64,000 bases of DNA from CAXBNB01 sp040151475 (GCF_040151475.1 NZ_JBDKWG010000146.1:186001-250000); one strand, 5' to 3'. Positions 8,108 to 15,801 are shown, counted from the first letter of the stretch. Notes: a model not told the origin generated them from the letters alone. Program-made: numbers and translations.

Positions 8108-8151
8108 ACTTAGCTAACGGCCAACAGGCTAATAGCTAATAGCAAAACAAC
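8108..8151 (+). repeat. Short GGCCAACAGGC/TAATAGC repeat block downstream of the four-helix gene
   Basis: The 44 bp before cysN contain GGCCAACAGGC and tandem CTAATAGC units, echoing the block upstream of the four-helix gene. Together they bracket the inserted gene. Confidence 0.5.
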
Positions 8152-9426
8152 ATGGAAAAACACGACAATAAAGGTTACCTCAATATGGAACTCCTTCGTT
8201 TCACTACAGCTGGTAGTGTAGATGATGGTAAAAGTACTTTGATAGGCAGGCTGCTATATGATTCAAAATCAATATTTGCAGATCAACTGGAGCAAGTAGC
8301 CAAGTCAAGTGAAAGAAAAGGCCTGGAACATACAGATTTAGCACTTTTAACGGACGGGTTAAAAGACGAAAGAGAACAAGGAATCACTATTGATGTGGCC
8401 TATAGATATTTTGCTACTCCAAAGAGAAAATTCATCATAGCTGATACCCCTGGCCATATTCAATATACCAGAAACATGGTAACAGGTGCTTCTACGGCTA
8501 ACTGTGCCCTTCTGCTCGTTGATGCCAGAAAAGGTGTGATTGAGCAGACAAGAAGACATTCTATTATTGCATCCCTATTGAAAATCCCTCACGTTATTGT
8601 TTGTGTGAACAAAATGGATTTAGTGGACTACAGTGAAGAGGTTTTCGAAAATATTAAAGAAGATTACGAAGCATTTGCATCAAAACTGGAAGTAAAGGAT
8701 GTCCGTTTTATCCCTATTTCTGCTCTGAATGGAGATAATGTAGTGAACAGAAGTGATAAAATGCCTTGGTACGGAGGGTCAACTTTGCTCTACACTTTAG
8801 AGAACATTCATATTGGAAGTGACCACAACCACATCGATTGCCGTTTTCCTGTCCAAACAGTTATTCGTCCAAAGACCGACAAATACCATGACTTTCGAGG
8901 ATATGCTGGTAGAATTGCCAGTGGTGTATTTAGAGCGGGTGACGAGGTAACGGTTATGCCATCTGGATTTAGCTCTACCATCAAGTCAATTGATACTTAT
9001 GACGGAGCGATTGATGAAGCATTTGCTCCCATGTCCGTTACTATTCAGCTTGATGATGAAATTGACGTTGGACGAGGTGATATGATCGTGAGAACAAATA
9101 ACAAACCCAATGCAATTCAGGATATTGATGTGATGATCTGTTGGTTAAACCCTAAAGGGCCAAAGCTTCGAGCAAAGTACATTTTGAGGCATACCACATC
9201 AGAAGTGAAAGCCATGATCAAAGACATTAGCTACAAGTTAGATATCAGTACGCTACATAGAAATGTAGAGGATAAAGAAATATCTGCCAACGACATCTGT
9301 AAAATGCAGCTAAGGACAACTAAACCATTATTGGCAGATGCTTACTCTAAAAACAGAGTAACCGGAAGCTTAATTTTAGTAGATGAAGGCACGAATGAAA
9401 CAGTTGCCGCTGGCATGATTATTTGA
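8152..9426 (+). CDS. cysN: Sulfate adenylyltransferase subunit 1 (CysN)
   Basis: GTPase subunit that drives APS formation by CysD. 424 residues with translation-factor GTPase motifs: G1 GSVDDGKST near residues 22-30, G3 DTPGHIQ near 100, G4 NKMD near 158, then two beta-barrel domains. There is no fused APS kinase domain, consistent with a separate cysC upstream. ATG at 8152 follows the short repeat block; an internal ATG at 8176 is possible but the residues before it are usual for the family. Confidence 0.96.
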   Translation: MEKHDNKGYLNMELLRFTTAGSVDDGKSTLIGRLLYDSKSIFADQLEQVAKSSERKGLEHTDLALLTDGLKDEREQGITIDVAYRYFATPKRKFIIADTPGHIQYTRNMVTGASTANCALLLVDARKGVIEQTRRHSIIASLLKIPHVIVCVNKMDLVDYSEEVFENIKEDYEAFASKLEVKDVRFIPISALNGDNVVNRSDKMPWYGGSTLLYTLENIHIGSDHNHIDCRFPVQTVIRPKTDKYHDFRGYAGRIASGVFRAGDEVTVMPSGFSSTIKSIDTYDGAIDEAFAPMSVTIQLDDEIDVGRGDMIVRTNNKPNAIQDIDVMICWLNPKGPKLRAKYILRHTTSEVKAMIKDISYKLDISTLHRNVEDKEISANDICKMQLRTTKPLLADAYSKNRVTGSLILVDEGTNETVAAGMII

Positions 9427-9436
9427 TATTGAAAAA

Positions 9437-9610
9437 ACCCACCCCTACCCCTCCAAGGAGGGGAATTGCTTCACAGGATACAATATCTTCTGAGGTCTAT
9501 TTATGGGGCCGTAATGAAAAAACTATTTAAGGCTCATTGAAAGATAATTCACCCACAGAATCAAAAGAAACAACTAAAGAAAATCCCCTCCTTGGAGAGG
9601 GGTGGGTAAC
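9437..9610 (+). repeat. MITE-like repeat, copy A (upstream of DUF559)
   Basis: About 174 bp bounded by inverted ends: ACCCACCCCTACCCCTCC at the left and GGAGAGGGGTGGGTAAC at the right. The interior includes GAATTGCTTCACAGGATA and CAAAAGAAACAACTAAAG, found in almost the same form in copy B at 10150-10320. Read in the copy-B frame it encodes a similar peptide but with one stop codon. Confidence 0.75.
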
Positions 9611-9619
9611 TACAATTTT

Positions 9620-9725
9620 GGACTACCCACCCAGAAAGAAATTTTATTGCACTTTAATAAATTGCATTTACAAATTTCTAAATGGATCGAATTCTCCTCC
9701 TCGGAGGGGTAGGTTAATACAGTTT
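9620..9725 (+). repeat. Shorter related repeat with CCCACC / GGGGTAGG ends
   Basis: About 105 bp between copy A and the DUF559 start. It begins with ACTACCCACCC and ends with CTCCTCCTCGGAGGGGTAGG, so it has the same type of C-rich/G-rich ends as copies A and B but an unrelated interior. Probably a deleted or related element. Confidence 0.45.
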
Positions 9726-9754
9726 TAGGCGGGGGTAATAAACCAAAAATTACT

Positions 9755-11080
9755 ATGTCAAAAAGAAAAATCATTCCATGCAACCCCAAGCTCAAAGAAT
9801 TGGCAAAACAACTTCGAAAAAATATGACGCTTTCTGAGGTTTTGTTATGGGATCAATTGAAGCAAAAGAAAATGATGGGCTTTGACTTTGACAGGCAAAG
9901 GCCCATTAATAATTTCATTGTTGATTTTTATTGTAAGGATTTAATGTTGGCTTTGGAAATTGATGGAGATAGCCATAATCACGAAGAATCCTATAATGCT
10001 GACCTGAAAAGGCAGCATATTCTGGAAGAATCAGGAATTTCTTTTCTCAGGTTTGATGACCTTGAAGTGAAAAAGAGCATGAATAATGTGCTTAGGACAA
10101 TACAATATTGGATAGAAGATAATATGGAAAAAGAAGATAATATACAAAGACCCACCCCCACCCCTCCAGGGAGGGGAATTGCTTCACAGGATAAAATATC
10201 TTCTGAAGGCTATTCAAGGGACAGTAATGTGAAAAGCTCTTCAGGATCATTGAAAACTAATTTGCCCACAAAATCAAAAGAAACAACTAAAGAAAATCCC
10301 CTCCCTGGAGGGGCGGGTGACTATCAACACCTAATAGAAATCGCCAAAGAAGCCTCCATTGAAGCCGGAAAAGCCATATTAGAAGTCTATAACAGTAACG
10401 ATTTTAATGTAGAAAAAAAGGGAGACGACTCTCCTTTGACTAAAGCTGACAAAAGAGCCCATAATGTTATTGTTTCATTTCTTGAAAAAACCGGGCTGCC
10501 AATTCTAAGTGAGGAAGGCCGGGATATTCCCTATGAAGAAAGGAAAAACTGGGAATACTTTTGGATGGTCGATCCTTTGGATGGCACCAAAGAATTCATC
10601 AAGAGAAACGGAGAATTCACAGTTAACATTGCTCTTATTGAAAAAGACCGTCCTGTAGCAGGAGTGATTTACGTACCAGTGACGGAAAAGCTTTATTGGG
10701 CAGCACAAGGGTTGGGATCACATTTGGAATGCTCAGGAACAACCACTCAAATTTTCTCCAACAAAATTGCCTTAAATCAAAAACGATTAAAAGTCGTCGC
10801 TTCCCGGTCACACCTAAATGAGGATACCCAACAGTTTTTGGACTCTCTCATAGAACCACAAACCATCTCAATGGGCAGTTCCCTAAAATTTACTATCGTA
10901 GCTGAAGGAAAGGCGGATGTCTATCCCCGCTTTGCCCCTACTATGGAATGGGATACCGCAGCAGCACAAATAATAGTGGAAGAATCAGGAGCTAAAGTGT
11001 TAAGACAAAACGAAGACATTTCACTGTTATATAACAAAGAAAATTTACTCAATCCGCATTTCATTGTTATAAATAATTGA
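9755..11080 (+). CDS. cysQ: DUF559 endonuclease-like domain fused to CysQ (PAP phosphatase) through a repeat-encoded linker
   Basis: One open frame of 441 residues. Residues 1-123 are a complete DUF559 (Vsr-like fold) protein: LRKNMTLSEVLLWDQLK, then RQRPINNFIVDFYCKDL, ALEIDGDSH and SFLRFDD. Residues 124-187 are encoded by repeat copy B and read as a Pro/Ser/Thr/Lys-rich linker. Residues 188-441 are a full-length 3'(2'),5'-bisphosphate nucleotidase with metal-site motifs LSEEG, DPLDGTKEF and WDTAAA; this enzyme clears PAP made when PAPS is used. The cysQ part has no start codon near its expected beginning, the nearest in-frame ATG being 10124 at the end of DUF559. So CysQ is either made as a fusion or from that ATG. 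Confidence 0.85.
   Translation: MSKRKIIPCNPKLKELAKQLRKNMTLSEVLLWDQLKQKKMMGFDFDRQRPINNFIVDFYCKDLMLALEIDGDSHNHEESYNADLKRQHILEESGISFLRFDDLEVKKSMNNVLRTIQYWIEDNMEKEDNIQRPTPTPPGRGIASQDKISSEGYSRDSNVKSSSGSLKTNLPTKSKETTKENPLPGGAGDYQHLIEIAKEASIEAGKAILEVYNSNDFNVEKKGDDSPLTKADKRAHNVIVSFLEKTGLPILSEEGRDIPYEERKNWEYFWMVDPLDGTKEFIKRNGEFTVNIALIEKDRPVAGVIYVPVTEKLYWAAQGLGSHLECSGTTTQIFSNKIALNQKRLKVVASRSHLNEDTQQFLDSLIEPQTISMGSSLKFTIVAEGKADVYPRFAPTMEWDTAAAQIIVEESGAKVLRQNEDISLLYNKENLLNPHFIVINN
10150..10320 (+). repeat. MITE-like repeat, copy B (between DUF559 and CysQ coding parts)
   Basis: About 171 bp, clearly homologous to copy A, with ends CCCACCCCCACCCCTCC and CTGGAGGGGCGGGTGA. It is open in the DUF559/cysQ frame for its whole length, whereas copy A has one stop in that frame. 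The two copies directly flank the DUF559 coding region. Confidence 0.75.
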
Positions 11081-11108
11081 CGATTAGATATAAATAACTT
11101 TATATTTG
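11077..11108 (+). promoter_or_regulatory. Promoter of the capsule export gene
   Basis: TTG at 11077-11079 and an exact TAnnTTTG (TATATTTG) at 11101-11108, 21 bp apart, match the Bacteroidota -33/-7 pair. The inferred start is about 45 bp before the ATG at 11157. It begins right at the cysQ stop codon, separating the sulfate operon from the polysaccharide locus. Confidence 0.55.
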
Positions 11109-11156
11109 CACTCGTTTAAAAATCGGGTCAATTTTTCCCGAAAAAAAACTTTTAGA

Positions 11157-13658
11157 ATGATTAAAAAACTGCTGTTAGTCTTTACAATAGCAATTTTTTC
11201 TTCCAATTTTATTCATGCACAAGATGCTTCTTCCCTCTCGGATTTGAGCAAAGTAAATGTGGATGACTTGTCGGAAGACCAAATTGCCGGGTATCTCAAG
11301 AAAGCCCAATCAAGCGGATTATCTGAACAGCAGATGTTGATACTTGCCAAGCAGAGAGGCATGTCAGATACCCAGATACAGAAGTTAAGAAATCGAATCA
11401 ACTCGTTAGGTATCAGTTCAGGCAAAGACAAATCAAGTGCTGATGGAATCAGTAGGATGAGGGAAGAAAATCAATCAATTCCCCAGTTAGATTTGGCTGC
11501 AGACATTTTTGATGGTCTGATTAAAGTAGATTCAAGTGCACTTCTAAAAGAATTTTTAAAAGATCAGGAGCTAAAAATATTTGGCTCAGAAATATTCAAC
11601 AATACCGAAATAAATTTCGAACCAAGTGTAAATACCCCAACCCCAAGAAATTACCAAATTGGGCCCGGGGACGAAATTATTATTGATGTATGGGGAGCTT
11701 CGGAGCAATCTTACGCATTAACAGTCAGCCCGGAAGGTTCAATCAAAGTGACCAATCTCGGCCCAATTTATGTGAATGGCATGACGGTAGATGAAGCATC
11801 TTCTAAAGTAAAAAGCAGGTTATCCAAAATATATGCTGGTTTGCTTGATCGTCAGGGGCAATCCCCAAACACTTTTTTTCAATTGACACTAGGAAATATT
11901 AGAAGCGTAAATGTGAATGTAATCGGCGATGTAAATAACCCCGGCACCTACACATTGTCTTCTTTTTCTACTGTATTCAATGCGCTATACTATGCCGGTG
12001 GGCCTGACAAAAATGGTTCCATGAGAAATATAGAGTTGATTAGAAACAACAAGGTTATTGGTAAACTTGATGTATATGAATACCTGCTTAAAGGAAAATT
12101 AACCAGCAACCTAAAATTGGAAGATCAGGATGTTATTCTAGTCAAATCTTATGAAAACAGGGTAACCATTCAGGGAGAAGTAAAAAGACCTGCGATCTAT
12201 GAGCTTGTAGATGGAGAAGACATGAGTTCTTTGTTGAACTATTCTGGCGGGTTTACAGAAAATGCATACCGGGCAAACTTGCAGATCAAAAGAAATGGCA
12301 AAAAGGAAAAAGAAGTAGTAACTGTCAGTGCTACTGAATTTGGAAATACTGAGTTGAAAAATGGGGACAACATTTTGGTCAATAAAATATTGGATCGCTT
12401 TACCAACAGGGTAAGAATAGAAGGTGCGGTGAATATGCCAGGAGAATTTGAATTGAAAGACGGCATGACGGTCAAACAACTCATAGCAGCTGCTGAAGGA
12501 TTGAGAGGTGACGCATTTATGGAGAGATTACTTATTATCAGATTGAATGAAGATTATACCATTTCAAATCTTTCATTCAACGCCAGTGACCTGCTCAAAG
12601 GAAATGTTGCAGATATCCCATTGCAAAAGGAAGATCTTATAAAGGTAAGTTCGATTTTCGATCTTGGTGAAGACAAAACCCTGACTATAAAAGGGGAAGT
12701 ACTCAAGCCCGGAGACTTTCCATATATTGCCAACATGACCGTTGAGGATTTAATTTTACTATCCGGTGGCTTAAAGGAATCCGCTTCTGAAAAGGTAATT
12801 GAAGTAGCAAGGAGGCCAACCAAAGTAGATCAGGTTACCAGTGTGGTTTCCGAAGCGTTTGAGTTTGCCATTGGCAAAGGCATGGGACTTTCAAATGATG
12901 CTTCTACATTCCTACTAGAGCCTTTTGACATAGTCACCATTCGTAAATCACCGGGTTATACCGAACAAATTACTGTAGAGGTGGAAGGGGAGGTAAAATA
13001 CCCCGGAAGTTTTGCTTTGAAAATAAGGGATGAGAAAATATCTGACCTCATTGCCCGTGCCGGAGGTATCACTACCTATGGCTATCCAAAAGGGGCTTTA
13101 CTTATCAGAAGGACAGAGTTCTACGATGGTGCTGGATCAGACAACAAAGCCGCCTTATCTCAAAAGAAAGAAGCCTTTAAAGCTTTTCAGGAAATGGACA
13201 CCCTAGTAGATAAGCTGGAAATCAAGCAATTTGAAACTGTAGGGATAGACCTGGAAAAAATTCTGGCCAACCCCGGCTCAAAATATGACCTTCGTCTTCA
13301 GGAAGGAGATGTATTAAGTATTCCGCAGAGGTTGGAAACAGTAAGAATAAAAGGAGAGATATTGTACCCGCTAACTATAAAATATGGAGATCAATTGTCG
13401 TTTAAAGACTACATTGATGCTTCAGGAGGAACGAATGATCATGCCAGAATCGCAAAGTCATTTGTTATTTACCCAAATGGAAAGGCAGCAAAAACCAAAA
13501 GATTCTTATGGTTCAAAGATTATCCCGATATACAACCGGGCTCAGAAATTGTGATCCCAAGAAAGCCTGAAAGAAACAGGTTAAGTATTCAGGAAATATT
13601 AGCTATTACCACTACTTTGACAACAATTACTTTGTTGGTTGATAGATTAGGTAATTAA
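11157..13658 (+). CDS. Wza-like polysaccharide export protein with multiple SLBB repeats
   Basis: 833 residues from the ATG at 11157, which gives a good signal peptide (MIKKLLLVFTIAIF, then a cut after HAQ). The earlier TTG-initiated frame at 11106 overlaps the promoter and was rejected. After a Gln/Ser-rich helical stretch comes the Poly_export domain (about residues 165-265, NYQIGPGDEIIIDVWG). At least five SLBB-type beta-grasp repeats follow (for example VNVIGDVNNPGTY, VTIQGEVKRPAIY, VRIEGAVNMPGEF, LTIKGEVLKPGDF, VEVEGEVKYPGSF). A C-terminal hydrophobic stretch (LAITTTLTTITLLVDRL) may be the outer-membrane helix. It would form the export channel for the polymer built by the genes from 18937 on. 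Confidence 0.9.
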   Translation: MIKKLLLVFTIAIFSSNFIHAQDASSLSDLSKVNVDDLSEDQIAGYLKKAQSSGLSEQQMLILAKQRGMSDTQIQKLRNRINSLGISSGKDKSSADGISRMREENQSIPQLDLAADIFDGLIKVDSSALLKEFLKDQELKIFGSEIFNNTEINFEPSVNTPTPRNYQIGPGDEIIIDVWGASEQSYALTVSPEGSIKVTNLGPIYVNGMTVDEASSKVKSRLSKIYAGLLDRQGQSPNTFFQLTLGNIRSVNVNVIGDVNNPGTYTLSSFSTVFNALYYAGGPDKNGSMRNIELIRNNKVIGKLDVYEYLLKGKLTSNLKLEDQDVILVKSYENRVTIQGEVKRPAIYELVDGEDMSSLLNYSGGFTENAYRANLQIKRNGKKEKEVVTVSATEFGNTELKNGDNILVNKILDRFTNRVRIEGAVNMPGEFELKDGMTVKQLIAAAEGLRGDAFMERLLIIRLNEDYTISNLSFNASDLLKGNVADIPLQKEDLIKVSSIFDLGEDKTLTIKGEVLKPGDFPYIANMTVEDLILLSGGLKESASEKVIEVARRPTKVDQVTSVVSEAFEFAIGKGMGLSNDASTFLLEPFDIVTIRKSPGYTEQITVEVEGEVKYPGSFALKIRDEKISDLIARAGGITTYGYPKGALLIRRTEFYDGAGSDNKAALSQKKEAFKAFQEMDTLVDKLEIKQFETVGIDLEKILANPGSKYDLRLQEGDVLSIPQRLETVRIKGEILYPLTIKYGDQLSFKDYIDASGGTNDHARIAKSFVIYPNGKAAKTKRFLWFKDYPDIQPGSEIVIPRKPERNRLSIQEILAITTTLTTITLLVDRLGN

Positions 13659-13663
13659 ATACA

Positions 13664-13725
13664 AAAATCGAATTCCCCTCCTTGGGGTGATTAGGCCTAC
13701 CTGTAGGGATGGGTTAGTTACCCAA
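13664..13725 (+). repeat. Partial C-rich/G-rich repeat end
   Basis: GAATTCCCCTCCTTGGGG is followed by CCTACCTGTAGGGATGGG and GTTACCC. It resembles an internally deleted relative of the elements around 9437 and 10150. It sits between the Wza-like gene and hicA and marks the left edge of the accessory island. Confidence 0.4.
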
Positions 13726-13745
13726 AACAGAAGGAAATGTAAATA

Positions 13746-13994
13746 ATGTCTAGAAACAACAAAACCATACAGCAGATCCTATCAGGAAATGCTGACGCAA
13801 ATATTAAATTTAAAGATGTTCTTTCATTGCTTACGTTTTTAGGATTTGAAGTAAGAATAAAAGGGAGTCATCATATATTTAGAAGGGAGGGTGTGATTGA
13901 AATGATAAATATTCAAAAGGATGGAAACATGGTTAAACCCTATCAAGTTAAACAGGTAAGGGCTATTTTAGCGGATTATAATTTAATCAGATAG
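13746..13994 (+). CDS. hicA: HicA-family toxin (type II toxin-antitoxin)
   Basis: 82 residues with the HicA/YcfA double-stranded-RNA-binding-like fold: a helix (FKDVLSLLTFLGFEV), then KGSHHIFRR with the catalytic-type His, and a C-terminal LKxIL-like helix (YQVKQVRAILADYNLI). HicA toxins cut mRNA and are held by HicB. It is four bases upstream of the hicB-like gene, the usual toxin-first order. Confidence 0.88.
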   Translation: MSRNNKTIQQILSGNADANIKFKDVLSLLTFLGFEVRIKGSHHIFRREGVIEMINIQKDGNMVKPYQVKQVRAILADYNLIR

Positions 13995-13998
13995 TATT

Positions 13999-14211
13999 AT
14001 GAATAAATATGAAATAATATTGTTTTGGTCAGAAAAAGATCAATTGTTTATTGCAGAAGCTCCAGAGCTATCTGGTTGCTCTGCTCATGGAAAATCTCGT
14101 GAAGAAGCCTTGAAAAATATAGATCAGGCAGTGGAATTGTGGATTCAAACAGCTCAGGAATTTAACGATCCTATTCCACAACCCAAGGGAAGAAAATTAA
14201 TGTACGCTTAA
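13999..14211 (+). CDS. hicB: HicB-family antitoxin
   Basis: 70 residues with the partially degraded RNase-H-like fold of HicB: YEIILFWSEKDQLFIAEAPELSGCSAHGKS followed, after a short break, by a helix EALKNIDQAVELWI. It lacks a C-terminal DNA-binding extension, as in the short HicB group. The last seven codons (GRKLMYA and stop) lie inside a 223-bp direct repeat whose second copy begins at 15401, so a remnant of this gene end exists downstream. Confidence 0.88.
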   Translation: MNKYEIILFWSEKDQLFIAEAPELSGCSAHGKSREEALKNIDQAVELWIQTAQEFNDPIPQPKGRKLMYA

Positions 14212-14409
14212 AATCTCAAAAGTAACAATCCAAAATATTTGCAAAATAGTATTTCCTTCTTTAGAGAGGGCTGGGTCTGCCTGCCGAACTATAGCCGTCA
14301 GTTTAGTTCTTTTGTCATTTCGACGAAGGAGAAATCTTTCTTACTAACTCGAATAAGCAATAAGATCCCTCCTTCGTCGGGATGACAAGGTGACAATTTG
14401 CTTAGCCTG
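14187..14409 (+). repeat. 223-bp direct repeat, copy 1
   Basis: Runs from GGGAAGAAAATTAATGTACG inside the hicB 3' end to about GCTTAGCCTG. It is nearly identical to 15401-15622, with a few substitutions and one indel. It contains an inner inverted pair, CATTTCGACGAAGGAG and CTCCTTCGTCGGGATG. The two copies flank the DUF433-Uma2 module. Confidence 0.85.
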
Positions 14410-14423
14410 ACGGCTATGGTCGG
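14284..14423 (+). repeat. Nested palindromic element
   Basis: Outer arms CCGAACTATAGCCGTCAG (14284-14301) and CTGACGGCTATGGTCGG (14407-14423) enclose the inner pair around 14317 and 14370. In the second direct-repeat copy the right outer arm is replaced by CTGCCTGCCGGACAGGCAGG. The structure is that of a MITE or REP-like palindrome and no coding is seen. Confidence 0.6.
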
Positions 14424-14459
14424 ACACATGTACGAGTTTGTAACATACGAAAAACAGAA

Positions 14460-14576
14460 GAAAACTTGGAACAAAAAGACAACATTGCGGAAGATGAAAT
14501 CGAATTGATCAAATTGGTCAAAACCATTTGGGCAAAAAGTAATAGTTATGCTTATCTTTGCAAGAGCCTTTATTAA
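14460..14576 (+). pseudogene. Fragment of the wzz 5' end (copy 1)
   Basis: Reads ENLEQKDNIAEDEIELIKL then VKTIWAKS before diverging and stopping at 14574. The stretch EDEIELIKLVKTIWA matches EDEIDLIELAKTIWA near the N-terminus of the intact wzz product (18937-20103). No start codon is in place. It is a detached 5' fragment lying between hicAB and the DUF433 gene. Confidence 0.75.
14527..14560 (+). promoter_or_regulatory. Probable promoter of the DUF433-Uma2 pair
   Basis: TTTG at 14527-14530 and TATCTTTG (exact TAnnTTTG) at 14553-14560, 22 bp apart. The ATG of the DUF433 gene follows 22 bp later. The elements overlap the end of the wzz fragment. Confidence 0.5.
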
Positions 14577-14582
14577 ATAATC

Positions 14583-14795
14583 ATGGGAGATTTTACAAAT
14601 AGAATCACTATCAACCCAGAAATTTGTCATGGTAAAGCTGTAATTAGAGGATTAAGATATCCTGTTGATGCCATGTTGGAGCTTATGGCTTCTGGAATGA
14701 CAACAGAAGAATTGTTGAATGACTACCCGGATTTAGAAAATGAATATTTTTTGGCTTGTTTATTATATGCATCTAATCTCAAGGACAGAATATAA
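14583..14795 (+). CDS. DUF433 domain protein (antitoxin-like)
   Basis: 70 residues with the DUF433 winged-helix pattern: ITINPEICHGKAVIRGLRYPV, then MLELMASGMTTEELLNDYPDL. DUF433 proteins are usually antitoxin-like partners of PIN-like (DUF5615) proteins. Here the next gene, 5 bp downstream, is instead a Uma2-type nuclease. Its promoter is embedded in the upstream wzz fragment. Confidence 0.88.
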   Translation: MGDFTNRITINPEICHGKAVIRGLRYPVDAMLELMASGMTTEELLNDYPDLENEYFLACLLYASNLKDRI

Positions 14796-14800
14796 ATGTC

Positions 14801-15391
14801 ATGATTGACTCTATAGAACATATCGACTTCACAAAAAAATATACTTATTCGGATTATCTCACCTGGAATTTTAGGGAAAGGGTAGAGTTGATTAAGGGGA
14901 TTTTGTACAAAATGTCACCAGCGCCGAGGCGAATACATCAAAAAGTTTCTATTGAGTTGGCTACAATGATTAAAAATTGTTTGAAAGATCGGAAATGTGA
15001 ACTTTACACTGCTCCTTTTGATGTGCGCTTTATCAAAGAAGGCCAAATTAAAGACGACAATATCGTTACAGTGGTGCAACCGGATCTTTGCATAATTTGT
15101 GACCAAAACAAACTGGATGATGCAGGTTGTCTTGGAGCGCCTAATATGATTGTCGAAATACTGTCTCCCTCCTCTGCGCAAAAGGACGCAAAGGAAAAAT
15201 TTCAATTGTACGAGGAACATGGGGTACAAGAATATTGGATGGTTCATATTGATGAAAAACTGATAGATGTATTTCATTTGGAAAACAATAAATACCAATT
15301 GGACAAGATATATACAGCAAGTGATCAAATCAAATCTGCCGCAATACAAGGATTAATTGTCGATGTTCAGGAAGTTTTTCAAGGCTTATAA
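14801..15391 (+). CDS. Uma2 family endonuclease-like protein (DUF820)
   Basis: 196 residues with the PD-(D/E)XK core of Uma2/DUF820 proteins: an early Glu in RVELIKGILYKMSPAPRRIHQ, VQPDLCIIC near residues 100-108, EILSPSS near 122, and KFQLYEEHGVQEYWMV near 135-150. The family is abundant in cyanobacteria and Bacteroidota and of uncertain role, with a selfish or defence function often suggested. It is probably co-transcribed with the DUF433 gene, and the pair is flanked by 223-bp direct repeats. Confidence 0.88.
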   Translation: MIDSIEHIDFTKKYTYSDYLTWNFRERVELIKGILYKMSPAPRRIHQKVSIELATMIKNCLKDRKCELYTAPFDVRFIKEGQIKDDNIVTVVQPDLCIICDQNKLDDAGCLGAPNMIVEILSPSSAQKDAKEKFQLYEEHGVQEYWMVHIDEKLIDVFHLENNKYQLDKIYTASDQIKSAAIQGLIVDVQEVFQGL

Positions 15392-15400
15392 TATTTAACA

Positions 15401-15622
15401 GGGAAGAAAATTAATGTACGCTTAAAATCTCAAAAGTGGCAATCCAAAATATTTGCAAAATAGTATTTCCTTCCTTAAAGGAGGCTGGGTCTGCCTGCCG
15501 AACTATAGCCGTCAGTTTAGTTCTTTTGTCATTTCGACGAAGGAGAAATCTTTCTTACTAACTCGAATAAGCAATAAGATCCCTCCTTCGTCGGGATGAC
15601 AAGGCAGCAATTTGCTTAGCCT
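15401..15622 (+). repeat. 223-bp direct repeat, copy 2
   Basis: Begins with the hicB 3'-end sequence (GRKLMYA codons and stop) although no hicB precedes it here, then repeats 14187-14409 almost base for base. Homology resumes after a short gap with the wzz fragment at 15672, so the full duplicated unit is about 300 bp. Confidence 0.85.
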
Positions 15623-15671
15623 GCCTGCCGGACAGGCAGGGGTGGGTTAGTTGCCATCTAAAAATAGAAAG

Positions 15672-15776
15672 AAAAACTTGGAACAAAAAGACACCATAGT
15701 GCAAGACGAAGCTTCCTCCAAACTCTTACCGGAAAGTCGGGAAGGGGAATGGCCTGTATGGGTGTTGTGCTGGTGA
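15672..15776 (+). pseudogene. Fragment of wzz with internal deletion (copy 2)
   Basis: Reads KNLEQKDTIVQDEASSKLLP followed by ESREGEWPV and a stop at 15774. It joins the wzz N-terminal region (IVQEDE) directly to the later segment ASCKLLPESQEG, skipping the first transmembrane helix. The junction is at a GAA shared by both sides. Non-functional remnant just before the AlbA-type ATPase gene. Confidence 0.75.
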
Positions 15777-15801
15777 AAAATATGAACTTGTTGGCCTAAT
15801 A

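Noticed and set aside
9537..9728. Small gene of 63 codons downstream of cysN
   Set aside because: It lies entirely in repeat sequence (copy A and a related element), which explains the open frame.
11106..11156. TTG start for the Wza-like gene
   Set aside because: It overlaps the TATATTTG promoter element, and the signal peptide begins at the ATG at 11157.
14298..14630. Minus-strand reading frame over the direct repeat
   Set aside because: It covers palindromic repeat sequence and the wzz fragment; composition is low in known motifs and no start context is seen.
14915..15349. Minus-strand frame of 144 codons inside the Uma2 gene
   Set aside because: It is the antisense shadow of a gene with a recognised family; the translation has no domain features.
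14187..15622. CRISPR-like array
   Set aside because: Only two long copies separated by genes; no regular short repeats and spacers and no cas genes.
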